From positions 1 through 64,000 of the forward strand of contig KL370851.1 of the NCBI GenBank assembly GCA_000702025.1: DNA of 64,000 nucleotides, in the 5' to 3' direction. Source of the DNA: Blautia schinkii DSM 10518 (GTDB lineage Bacteria > Bacillota > Clostridia > Lachnospirales > Lachnospiraceae). Made by a program: the position numbers and the translations under genes. Below the pieces are notes generated by a model. That model was not told the origin of the DNA. It saw only the letters and a program-made list of their open reading frames with translations, and ran no database searches. Every line of letters begins with the position of its first letter. The first letter of the stretch is position 1. This document shows, in pieces, positions 34,004 through 42,194 of this stretch.

Positions 34004-35140
34004 TTAATTTTCCATAAGCTGGTTCATATATTTTCTCTTTGTGTCAGAGCGTATATGAACGTATAAGTCAAGGGTTGTTCGCACAGAAGTATGGCCCAGA
34101 ATTTCTGAAAGTGATTTTGTATCAAAGCCTTGCTCTACCCAGCGGCAGGAAAATTGGTGGCGGAGAGAATGGATTTTAATGGGTGGAATCTGACATTCCT
34201 TTAGCAGAATTGCGTATTTGCGCTGGATAATCCTTGGTTCCATGCATTTTTCGGTTCCGGTCAGGATGTAATTCTCTCTTTTATTGATGAGCGTGTGCCC
34301 AATTTCCAACAATTTATCAGGTAAGGGGATTTCGCGTGCAGAATTTGCAGTCTTTGGTGTGCCAATATGAAGTATAGTTTTATTGATTTTGTGAGTCATG
34401 GGGTCAGGCAAGTTATCAAGATTCTTAATCCGGGTAACGGTTCTTCGGATGCATATTTTTTTTCCTTGAAAATCAATGTCCTCCCAGCGGAGCCCGCTTA
34501 GTTCCCCGACTCGGATGCCTGTGTGCATGCATAACAGAATGCCATATGCGAAACTATTTAGATTACGGATTAAGTATTCTTCTAAAATCCGATAGTCATC
34601 GACTTCCATAATCTTAATATCATTGCCGGTTCCGGTTACATGCGGAAATTTCAAATCTTCAGCAGGGTAAATACCCGCGGTCTGAGCAAATTTCAGAATG
34701 TTTTTCAATACACTCAGTGTCACATGAATCGTTCCGCTGGCAAATCCCTGCTCGATTTTCGCCTGGATAAACTGCCAGATTGTTTTATTGCTGATATCCT
34801 TAACTGTGCAATTGCCTATAATGGGCAGGATTTGATTGTGTAAAATTGTCTCGTAGTTTGAATAGGTACTGTCTTTTACTGTATGGCGGACATTGGTTTT
34901 CCAACATTCACTCACCATCTCTACATTAGCATCCGGAGGGAGTTCCGTGCTTTTTGTAGGCTGCAGAATTTGGCGGGGGATTTCGGAAATTTTCTTATTC
35001 TTTTTTTCCTTAACTTCACGGTAGGTCTTTCCGTAAAGATAGCCGTATTGTATTGTTCCGTTGGTATCGCGGCCTTTTATATACCTCGCTTCCCATCTGC
35101 CGTCCTTCCTTTTACGAATATTTTCACCTTTTCTTGACAT
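34004..35140 (-). CDS. tyrosine recombinase/integrase of a candidate invertible segment
   Basis: 378 residues from the start at 35140 (AGGAGGTTATT just upstream on the minus strand). N-terminal arm-type DNA-binding part (about 1-60: GENIRKRKDGRWEARYI), core-binding helices, and a complete catalytic set: Arg in HTGIRVGELSGLRW, the beta-hairpin Lys area TPKTANSAREIPLP, HSLRHQFSCRW, and LGHTSVRTTLDLYVH with His and the Tyr nucleophile. It resembles the Tn916-type Int group. No excisionase or transfer genes are nearby; instead the gene is bracketed by 21-bp inverted repeats at 33916 and 35386, which suggests it inverts its own segment next to capsule genes. Confidence 0.92.
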   Translation of the reverse strand: MSRKGENIRKRKDGRWEARYIKGRDTNGTIQYGYLYGKTYREVKEKKNKKISEIPRQILQPTKSTELPPDANVEMVSECWKTNVRHTVKDSTYSNYETILHNQILPIIGNCTVKDISNKTIWQFIQAKIEQGFASGTIHVTLSVLKNILKFAQTAGIYPAEDLKFPHVTGTGNDIKIMEVDDYRILEEYLIRNLNSFAYGILLCMHTGIRVGELSGLRWEDIDFQGKKICIRRTVTRIKNLDNLPDPMTHKINKTILHIGTPKTANSAREIPLPDKLLEIGHTLINKRENYILTGTEKCMEPRIIQRKYAILLKECQIPPIKIHSLRHQFSCRWVEQGFDTKSLSEILGHTSVRTTLDLYVHIRSDTKRKYMNQLMEN

Positions 35141-35313
35141 AATAACCTCCTCTATAAATTTTTGTTTGATCGTGGACCACCATTCTGACCACTTATACAA
35201 TATTACATATAATTCAGAACTTTTCACCTATTGTTTAATCGACCAATATAATTGTAAAAAAAGGCGCTTACTTGGTAATTTATGACGAAAGAGCAATGGA
35301 AGGTGATTCCATG

Positions 35314-35342
35314 TTGACTTTCTAAAGAAATGGCTGTAAACT
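35314..35342 (+). promoter_or_regulatory. possible outward promoter inside the invertible segment
   Basis: TTGACT (35314-35319), 17-base spacer, TAAACT (35337-35342), pointing at the right inverted repeat and the genes from 35637 onward. Inversion would turn it toward the cpsC2 end. The remaining space 35141-35636 holds the integrase promoter (minus strand, not resolved), the right repeat and the tandem repeat. Confidence 0.35.
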
Positions 35343-35385
35343 AATCATTGACGAACGAAAAGCTGTTTTACAAGGTTTTTTCGTG

Positions 35386-35406
35386 TGTCGCATTACTGGA
35401 ATAATA
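35386..35406 (-). repeat. right 21-bp inverted repeat of the integrase segment
   Basis: Exact reverse complement of 33916-33936. The 1.49-kb segment between them contains only the integrase and flanking control DNA. Confidence 0.93.
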
Positions 35407-35429
35407 TGACAAAATTTTTCATGGTATGA

Positions 35430-35597
35430 CGTGCGACTCATAGCTTGCGACTTGCAGCGTATAGCTCATAGCGTACGACTTACAGCGTGTGACTCATGAC
35501 GTGTGGCTCATAGCGTGTGACTCACAGCGTGCGGTCCGCAGCGAGTGATTCATATCGTGCGGTTCACAGCACTTGACTAACAGTGAACGACTTGTAG
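35430..35597 (+). repeat. twelve 14-bp imperfect tandem repeats upstream of the TnpB-like gene
   Basis: Units close to CGTGTGACTCATAG follow one another from 35430 every 14 bases to 35597, with two to five changes each. There are no spacers, so this is not a CRISPR array. It lies between the right inverted repeat and the TnpB-like gene, in what would be its leader RNA. Confidence 0.88.
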
Positions 35598-35636
35598 CCA
35601 GCAAGTATGCCCGAGCGTACTTTAGAACGAGGTCTT

Positions 35637-36851
35637 ATGAAAACAGGATACAGCATTCGGACTTGGAAAAAACGACTTTTTTGCCCCCATCAGGATTGGC
35701 TGGAAAAGACAGAGGCGTACTACACAGAAGTTCTTAATTTTTATTACGGACTTTTGAAACAAAGGCAGGACCTTTGGAGCAACAGTCTCTTTCAGATTCA
35801 ACGGGACTTGGAGATTTTGACAGTGGCGGGCAGAGATGGCAGACAGCCGGAGTGTCCACTGCCTTTTCATAAGGTTCCAGTATATTTCAGACGGTCCGCC
35901 ATTAATAAAGCGGCAACAGCGGTGAAAAGCTCTGCGGCTGGGATGGATTGTCAAGGAGGATTCGGCGCGAAGGATAAGTTCCCAGATGAAATCGAGGGTA
36001 CAGTGACTTTTTTCAAAGGCATGTACCGAAATCTTTCTGATGAAGGAATTCAACTCAAGCTCTGGAATGGAGAAAAATGGTGCTGGACGGAATGTACACT
36101 GACCGGCCGGGATTTTCCAGAAGACGGAGCGCTGATGTCGCCTGTACTTGTGAAAGAAAAAAACTGGTATATGCTTCATATTCCGGTCAAGCAGGAAAAC
36201 GAGGACGCCCGCACCGCCAAAGAAAGAATGGCAGCAGGTGAACGGGTCTGCAGTGTGCGCTTTACAAATACTGACATGTTTGCTATGTGCTGTGTACTCG
36301 AGGGAGACGGCAGCCTGGCAGCGGTACAGAACTGCCGCGGCGGAGATGCTTACCGACATCATTGCAGGCAGCTTCTGGAGAAAATCGACAAATCGCGCGC
36401 CTACACAGACAAGGATAACTCCTCCAAGCCTAACAAAAAGTATTACACGCATTTGAAAAATCTTTCCGAACATTATGCTCACCAGGTAAGCAGCGAGATT
36501 GTAGGTTTCTGCAAAAAGCAGAGCGCCGGGATTATAGTTCTTCCTATTTATAATGAGGATTTCTCAAGAATGTCCTTATATAAAAGCGGGAACTTTTCTC
36601 CTCTGCATCTGAGCAGCAGAATCCGGAGCTTTCTCAAGTATAAAGCCTGGGCAGAAGGGATTCTTGTTTTGGAAGTAAGGGCAGAAGGTGTTGGCAAAAC
36701 CTGCGCTGTATGTGGTAGGAAAGTGAAGCAGAAAGGCAAAATGTTTCAGTGCGAAAATGGGCATGAAGGAAACCGCTACCTGAATGACGCCAGGAATCTG
36801 GGATTGAAATGCCAGGAGAGTTTTCGGAGAAACATGAATCTGCAAATATGA
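35637..36851 (+). CDS. TnpB/OrfB-like protein, apparently nuclease-dead
   Basis: 404 residues. N-terminal TnpB-type helical domain (SIRTWKKRLFCPHQDWLEK, VYFRRSAINKA), central RuvC-like fold, and a zinc ribbon with CAVCG (Cys356, Cys359) and CENGH (Cys372, His376). In active TnpB the three RuvC acids lie in GIDLG, a hydrophobic strand ending in E, and DRDxNAA. Here these read SVRFTNTD (Arg or Thr at the Asp site), IIVLPIYNEDF (Pro at the Glu site) and NRYLNDARNL (Tyr at the Asp site), so all three appear lost, though Glu307 and Asp384 are close by. No TnpA or insertion-sequence ends accompany it. I take the start at 35637 (GAGG upstream) rather than 35607. A role as RNA-guided DNA-binding regulator is inferred. 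Confidence 0.75.
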   Translation: MKTGYSIRTWKKRLFCPHQDWLEKTEAYYTEVLNFYYGLLKQRQDLWSNSLFQIQRDLEILTVAGRDGRQPECPLPFHKVPVYFRRSAINKAATAVKSSAAGMDCQGGFGAKDKFPDEIEGTVTFFKGMYRNLSDEGIQLKLWNGEKWCWTECTLTGRDFPEDGALMSPVLVKEKNWYMLHIPVKQENEDARTAKERMAAGERVCSVRFTNTDMFAMCCVLEGDGSLAAVQNCRGGDAYRHHCRQLLEKIDKSRAYTDKDNSSKPNKKYYTHLKNLSEHYAHQVSSEIVGFCKKQSAGIIVLPIYNEDFSRMSLYKSGNFSPLHLSSRIRSFLKYKAWAEGILVLEVRAEGVGKTCAVCGRKVKQKGKMFQCENGHEGNRYLNDARNLGLKCQESFRRNMNLQI

Positions 36852-36879
36852 ATTGAGTTTAAGTTAATAAGAAGCACGG

Positions 36880-37060
36880 TGTCTTGTCCCGTTGGCATTT
36901 ATCTTTTAAGTGCCAAAGGGACAAGGCATTGAATGCTCTTATGATAAATGCTGAGAAACCAGCAAGAGGGCAGGTGCCAATGGCGCATGCTTTCCGGTTG
37001 AATATCGCCGGGCGGCCCCACGGGGAGTCGCCGAAGAACTGCCGATGGCAGGGTATATTC
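36880..37060 (+). ncRNA. candidate guide-type RNA behind the TnpB-like gene
   Basis: Within 30 bases of the stop, 36883-36897 pairs with 36911-36925 (14 of 15 positions). Further short stems follow: GCATT/AATGC near 36926, GGCG-CCCC/GGGG-CGCC around 37011-37033, and CTGCC/GGCAG near 37039-37051. A dense GC-rich RNA directly after a tnpB gene is where omega-RNA scaffolds lie. The 36852-37143 space has no gene. Guide end and target are not known. Confidence 0.5.
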
Positions 37061-37143
37061 AAAGTTATAAATAAAAAAGAGAAATTTGATTTTTATGGAA
37101 ATCAATATTTGCGAAGGAAGAAATTGAAGGATATGAAAAGGTT

Positions 37144-39453
37144 ATGACAAACACGGTTATTTTTTTTGTTGGCGCATTTTTAGTGCTGATGATACTGCTT
37201 CTTTGGGCGCTCGCAAAAGCGAATTCCTCTGGCCGGGAAAAAAGTGACCAGGAGCAGGAAGCATTTATAAAAAAATATAATTCTGATGAAAACAAGCCGG
37301 AACAAAATCCGGGGACAAGTGCAAAAAAGAAGCTGCAGCATTGGCAGATCATTGCCGTGTATCTGCTCATCTACGATGTGATTGCGGTAAATGCAGCATA
37401 CTTTTTAGCATTGTGGGTACGCTTTGACTGCATGTATTCCCATATCCCGAAAGATTATCTGGCTGCGTATCTGAAATTCGCACCGATATATACGGTGGTC
37501 AGTATTGCTGTTTTCTGGATGCTGAGGCTTTACAAAAGCGTGTGGCGGTTTGCCAGCTATAGTGAACTGCTGCGCATTACTGCGGCTACAGCCTTTACTG
37601 GGATTTTTCATCTGCTGGGGATTACACTGGTTTTCCACAGGATGCCGATTTCTTATTATCTGTTTGGGATCATGCTTCAGTTCTTACTGACGGTAGGCAT
37701 CCGGTTTTCCTATCGCTTCATACTTTTGGAGCGGAGCAGGAAACAGAGTGCGGAAAACGGAGAAATCCGTCATCGTGTCATGATCATTGGCGCGGGGGCT
37801 GCAGGACAGACGATACTTAGAGAGTTACTGAGAGCCCAGGAGACACCTGTGAAGGTGTGCTGCATTATTGATGATAACAGCAACAAATGGGACAGATACA
37901 TAGAAGGGATTCCCATTGTCGGTGGACGGGAGGATATCCTGCTGAATGTAAAGAAGTATCGGATTGACCAGATCCTGCTGGCGATTCCCAGCGCAAGTGC
38001 GGAAGAGAAAAGGGATATCCTGAATATTTGCAAAGAGACTGGGTGTGAATTAAAAATTCTTCCGGGGATTTACCAGTTGGTGAATGGGGAAGTTTCCCTG
38101 AGCAAGATGAAGGATGTGGCGGTAGAGGATCTGCTGGGCAGGGAGCCTATCAAGGTGAATCTGGATGAGATATTCCGCCATTTGAGTGGGAAGACCATAC
38201 TTGTGACGGGCGGAGGCGGCTCCATTGGGAGCGAGCTTTGCCGGCAGATTGCAGGGCATAACCCGGGGCATTTGATTATCTTTGATGTGTATGAGAATAA
38301 TGCCTATGATATCGAGCAGGAATTGAAAGGGAAATATCCCGAGCTGCATTTGACTGTGTTGATTGGATCAGTGCGGGACAGCAGAAGGGTGAACAGTGTT
38401 TTTGAAACTTATAAGCCGGATATTGTTTATCATGCGGCCGCGCATAAGCACGTGCCGTTGATGGAGACGAGTCCTTGTGAGGCTATTAAGAATAATGTGA
38501 TAGGTACTTATAAGACGGCTTATGCTGCGTTGAAGAATGGGTGCGAGAGGTTTGTGCTGATCAGCACGGATAAGGCTGTGAATCCTACGAATATAATGGG
38601 CGCGAGTAAGAGATTGTGCGAGATGGTGGTGCAGTCGATGGATAGGATTAGTCGTCAGGGGAAGGAAGAGATGCTGCCTATGTTGAGTGCGCATTATGAG
38701 GATGATGAGGAGTTGGGGGCTGGTTCTGTAGATGGTTCATTAGAGACAGCGGGCTCGCAAGATAAAAATATAAAAAATGTTAATGATAATAGACGTTTAA
38801 ATATCAATGGACTACATACGAATTCCAGTAGAAAGTGCATGGATAACAATAGGAAGCGTACGGAGTTTGTTGCAGTGCGTTTTGGAAATGTGTTGGGTAG
38901 CAACGGTTCGGTCATCCCATTGTTTAAGAAACAGATTGAAAAGGGTGGTCCAGTGACTGTAACACATCCGGATATTATACGTTATTTTATGACAATCCCT
39001 GAGGCGGTGAGTCTTGTACTACAAGCGGGAACTTATGCTAAGGGCGGTGAGATTTTTGTCTTGGATATGGGCGCGCCGGTGAAGATTGATACACTGGCAA
39101 GGAACTTGATTAAGCTTTCGGGGTATAAACCGGATGTGGATATACGGATTGTATATACGGGACTTAGACCAGGGGAGAAGCTTTATGAGGAGAAACTGAT
39201 GGAGGAAGAAGGCATGGGAATTACGCCTAATCAGTTGATTCATATCGGAAAACCGATTCCGTTTGATGTGGTGGAGTTTTTGGGCCAGTTGGAAGAACTT
39301 GCGGCTGCAGCTTACAGGAATAGGGAGGATATACGAAAGTTGGTTAAGGGGATTGTTAGTACTTATCATTCAGCAAATGATGATTTGTTGGAAGAACGGG
39401 AGAATTATAGAAGGGTTTTAGGTGAAGTTGCGTTGTCAAAAGTAGAGGGATAA
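37144..39453 (+). CDS. CapD/PglF-type membrane nucleotide-sugar 4,6-dehydratase
   Basis: 769 residues, longer than the usual 600-650. One extra N-terminal membrane helix with a charged linker (1-60), four membrane helices (about 75-190), a first Rossmann domain (VMIIGAGAAGQTILREL, about 215-225) and the catalytic SDR domain with LVTGGGGSIGSELCRQ (about 351-366), HAAAHKHVPLME and LISTDKAVNPTNIMGASKR. It should convert UDP-GlcNAc to the 4-keto-6-deoxy form, the precursor of amino sugars such as bacillosamine or FucNAc. An unusual hydrophilic insert of about 70 residues (about 500-572, with YEDDEELGAGSVDGS) precedes TEFVAVRFGNVLGSNG; its AT-rich codons differ from the flanks. Confidence 0.9.
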   Translation: MTNTVIFFVGAFLVLMILLLWALAKANSSGREKSDQEQEAFIKKYNSDENKPEQNPGTSAKKKLQHWQIIAVYLLIYDVIAVNAAYFLALWVRFDCMYSHIPKDYLAAYLKFAPIYTVVSIAVFWMLRLYKSVWRFASYSELLRITAATAFTGIFHLLGITLVFHRMPISYYLFGIMLQFLLTVGIRFSYRFILLERSRKQSAENGEIRHRVMIIGAGAAGQTILRELLRAQETPVKVCCIIDDNSNKWDRYIEGIPIVGGREDILLNVKKYRIDQILLAIPSASAEEKRDILNICKETGCELKILPGIYQLVNGEVSLSKMKDVAVEDLLGREPIKVNLDEIFRHLSGKTILVTGGGGSIGSELCRQIAGHNPGHLIIFDVYENNAYDIEQELKGKYPELHLTVLIGSVRDSRRVNSVFETYKPDIVYHAAAHKHVPLMETSPCEAIKNNVIGTYKTAYAALKNGCERFVLISTDKAVNPTNIMGASKRLCEMVVQSMDRISRQGKEEMLPMLSAHYEDDEELGAGSVDGSLETAGSQDKNIKNVNDNRRLNINGLHTNSSRKCMDNNRKRTEFVAVRFGNVLGSNGSVIPLFKKQIEKGGPVTVTHPDIIRYFMTIPEAVSLVLQAGTYAKGGEIFVLDMGAPVKIDTLARNLIKLSGYKPDVDIRIVYTGLRPGEKLYEEKLMEEEGMGITPNQLIHIGKPIPFDVVEFLGQLEELAAAAYRNREDIRKLVKGIVSTYHSANDDLLEERENYRRVLGEVALSKVEG

Positions 39454-39530
39454 ATTAATAAGAGCCTGTGTTAGGAAGAGAGCTCTCTAATGCAGGTTAT
39501 GACTATTTTGGTGTGACTTGACGTTAATAA

Positions 39531-39766
39531 ATGAGTGACTATGTAGATTACGGCGATTTTAAATTGGAGTTGTTAATAGAAGCGATGATAAGAGAAGGGC
39601 GAAAGATAATGGCGAAAGATAATGGCGAAAGATAATGGTTAAAGAAAGATACTTAGTAGATTCGGGATTTAAAGGAATTGAACCTTTTGAGAAGAAAATT
39701 TTTCGATATTTATATAATAGGGACAGCCAGCAAAACTCAAGTATTTATGCGGAATTGGCAGCTTAA
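39531..39766 (+). other. two short overlapping frames joined by three 13-bp repeats
   Basis: A 34-codon frame (39531-39635, MSDYVDYGDFKLELLIEAMI) ends inside three perfect copies of GCGAAAGATAATG (39599-39637); a 43-codon frame starts at 39635 (MVKERYLVDSGFKGIEPFEK) and ends at 39766. Neither matches a family I know. One added repeat unit would fuse the two frames. Either a gene remnant or a small slippage-controlled locus. Confidence 0.4.
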
Positions 39767-40133
39767 GCCATATCCTTTTTGAAATTTTTGTGACCAAGTG
39801 GGGGTTCATGGGGCGAGAGCAAGTTGAATACTAAAAATTGCGGTGGCACTGGCGATTACTTCTTAAACCCAAACAAGTGGCAAAACAAAAATTGTTGGAA
39901 GGAGACGGACTTAAGCCTGATGGGAAAAAATCTCACGGGCTTTTTGTCGTGTCTAAAAATGAATTGGCAATTAAGAAAATAATTTAGAACAACTCAAGAA
40001 AACTAGCCAGGCAATCATTGCAAACAGATATGATGCTTGCCTGGATGATGTTAGAGATAAAGTTTATACCAGAGATTTGTATGGTAGAGATTAATGATTA
40101 TTAATTGCTTAAGGGATTTTCAGGGGGATCACT
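39767..40133 (+). terminator. gene-free space with a terminator and a second hairpin
   Basis: AAGCCTG (39913-39919) pairs with CGGGCTT (39936-39942), followed by T residues: a fair terminator. CCAGGCAA (40007-40014) pairs with TTGCCTGG (40037-40044) in the leader of cluster B. Short peptide-like frames here look like scraps; no gene is supported. Confidence 0.5.
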
Positions 40134-40958
40134 ATGTCATTAACATTAATGTACATTACGAATAAACCAGATGTTGCATTAATAGCAGAGAAATATGGTG
40201 TTCAGAGAATCTGGATAGATTTAGAGACTCTGGGGAAAGAACAACGCCAAAAAGGAATGAACACTGTTAAATCTCAACATACTGTGGAGGATATCAGAAT
40301 AATTAAGCCTCTTCTGACAAATTCAGAAATGTTGGTTCGCATCAATCCTTGGAATGAAAACTCTATTCAGGAGATTGATGATGTTATAAGTGCAGGCGCT
40401 GATATGATTATGCTTCCTATGTGGAAATCAGCTGCTGAGGTTACAAGCTTTATAAAAACTGTTAATGGTCGATGTAAAACAACGCTTTTGCTTGAAACCA
40501 AGGAAGCAGCAGAGTGTTTAGATGAAGTTCTGAATAACGGTGGCATGGATGAGATTCATATAGGATTAAACGATCTTCACTTATCATATGGTATGACATT
40601 CATGTTTGAACTGTTGGCTGATGGTACGGTTGATAGGCTTACCGATAAGATAGCGGCTTATGGAATTCCATACGGTTTTGGCGGTATTGCTCGTCTTGGG
40701 GGTGGTGTTCTTCCTGCTGAAAAAGTTATTATAGAGCATTACAGAATTGGATCAACTAGAGCAATCCTTTCCAGAAGTTTCTGTAATACAGATATTATTT
40801 TTAATATTGACGAGATTGAAAAAACTTTCAGGGAAAACATGAAAGAGTTTCGTGATTTCGAGGATCGAGTTAGTAAGCTGGACGATTACACAGCAAATAA
40901 CCAAGAGATGATAGAAATTGTAAAAATGATTGTGAATAATAAAAAGGGGCAACAATAA
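40134..40958 (+). CDS. HpcH/HpaI-type aldolase (citrate lyase beta-like fold)
   Basis: 274 residues. TIM-barrel: RINPWNENSIQEIDDVISAG, LLLETKEAAECLDEVL (metal-binding Glu), IHIGLNDLHLSYG (conserved Asp), GFGGIARLGGG. The family makes or breaks C-C bonds between pyruvate-type or acyl-CoA units and aldehydes, using a divalent metal. Its stop overlaps the decarboxylase start by one base, so they act together, together with the class IV aminotransferase further on. Start supported by CAGGGGGA. First gene of cluster B. A pathway to an unusual amino-acid or amine group for the polysaccharide is inferred. Confidence 0.8.
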   Translation: MSLTLMYITNKPDVALIAEKYGVQRIWIDLETLGKEQRQKGMNTVKSQHTVEDIRIIKPLLTNSEMLVRINPWNENSIQEIDDVISAGADMIMLPMWKSAAEVTSFIKTVNGRCKTTLLLETKEAAECLDEVLNNGGMDEIHIGLNDLHLSYGMTFMFELLADGTVDRLTDKIAAYGIPYGFGGIARLGGGVLPAEKVIIEHYRIGSTRAILSRSFCNTDIIFNIDEIEKTFRENMKEFRDFEDRVSKLDDYTANNQEMIEIVKMIVNNKKGQQ

Positions 40959-42163
40959 TGCTTATTAATGATGAAATTATTTTTAATTTAAAAGCGGAAT
41001 ATGGAGATGCATTTTATCTTCTTGATTCTGAGCAGTTTCGTAAGAATTTTATTGAATTGAAAGATACATTCTCTGCAATATATCCGAATTTTAATATCGC
41101 TTACTCATATAAAACTAACTACACGCCTAAGTTCTGTAAAATTGTAAATGAACTCGGAGGATATGCAGAAGTTGTTTCAGAAATGGAGGTAGAGCTTGCA
41201 TTAAAGTGTGGTGTTGATCCTAGACGCATTATTTGGAATGGGCCTATTAAGGAACCAGAGAAGATGAAAGAGTTTTTGCTTTATGGAGGAACTGTAAATA
41301 TTGATTCCATCAGTGAAGCAGAGTTTATCAAAAATCTGGCAATAAAAACTAATAAGACACTGAATATTGGCATTCGTTGTAATTACGATGTTAATGACGG
41401 TGTAGTTTCAAGATTTGGTTTTGATGTAGAGGGTAATGATTTCAAGAAAGTTCTTTCAATTGTGACTACCACACCTAACATTCATTTTATAAATTTCCAG
41501 TGCCATTTTGCAAAACGACAGGTTGAGTACTGGACAGCAAGAGTTAAAGGCATGGTGGAATTACTTGATCGAGTAGGTATCATTCCTGAACGTGTGGATA
41601 TCGGCGGTGGCCTTTTCGGTAAGATGGCAGATTCACTTAAAGCCCAGTTCACGTCTGTAATTCCAAGTTATAAGGAATATGCAGAAGCAGCAGCATCCGT
41701 TTTTGCAGACTATTTTAAGGATAAGAATGCAAAACCGGAACTTCTAATCGAGCCAGGTTCTGCAGTTGTTGGTGACTGTATGAAGTTTGTAGGAACTGTT
41801 AAAACAATCAAGAACGTTCGTGGAAAATACATGGCTTCTGTTTTGGGAAGTCAGAAAAATATCAGTATGACGGGCATCAACCCGCCGATGGAAGTTATCC
41901 ACATGAGCGAAGGTACTTATTACGAGAAACTTGACTTTGTGGGATTTACTTGTATCGAGGGCGATGTTCTATATAAAAACTATACCGGAAAAATTGCAGT
42001 TGATGATGCAATTGTGATTAGTAACTGTGGATCGTATTCCTTGGTTATGAAGCCACCATTCATTCTTCCAAACTTTCCTGTACTTGATATTTGCGGAAAA
42101 AAAGTAGAAGTAATCAAGAGAGCAGAAACATTTGATGATATTTTCCATACATTCAATTTTTGA
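40958..42163 (+). CDS. fold-type III PLP decarboxylase (Orn/DAP/Arg decarboxylase family)
   Basis: 401 residues. N-terminal PLP barrel with Lys52 in AYSYKTNYTP; VDIGGGLFGKM; C-terminal GFTCIEGDVLYKNY with the catalytic Cys and Asp. The phosphate-binding EPGR motif is changed to EPGSAVVGD, so the substrate or reaction may differ from diaminopimelate or ornithine decarboxylation. It overlaps the aldolase gene and probably uses its product after transamination, making an amine. An alternative is amino acid epimerisation or decarboxylation unlinked to the aldolase. Confidence 0.83.
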   Translation: MLINDEIIFNLKAEYGDAFYLLDSEQFRKNFIELKDTFSAIYPNFNIAYSYKTNYTPKFCKIVNELGGYAEVVSEMEVELALKCGVDPRRIIWNGPIKEPEKMKEFLLYGGTVNIDSISEAEFIKNLAIKTNKTLNIGIRCNYDVNDGVVSRFGFDVEGNDFKKVLSIVTTTPNIHFINFQCHFAKRQVEYWTARVKGMVELLDRVGIIPERVDIGGGLFGKMADSLKAQFTSVIPSYKEYAEAAASVFADYFKDKNAKPELLIEPGSAVVGDCMKFVGTVKTIKNVRGKYMASVLGSQKNISMTGINPPMEVIHMSEGTYYEKLDFVGFTCIEGDVLYKNYTGKIAVDDAIVISNCGSYSLVMKPPFILPNFPVLDICGKKVEVIKRAETFDDIFHTFNF

Positions 42164-42194
42164 TAGGTATGGATAGATAAGGTGTAGACATATT

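Noticed and set aside
34004..35140. Integrase as part of an integrative conjugative element
   Set aside because: No excisionase, relaxase, transfer or replication genes nearby; inverted, not direct, repeats flank it.
35430..35597. Possible CRISPR array
   Set aside because: Repeats are 14 bases, imperfect and directly adjoining, with no spacers and no cas genes.
35622..36482. 286-codon minus-strand open frame
   Set aside because: Antisense shadow of the TnpB-like gene, which has a zinc ribbon and family motifs.
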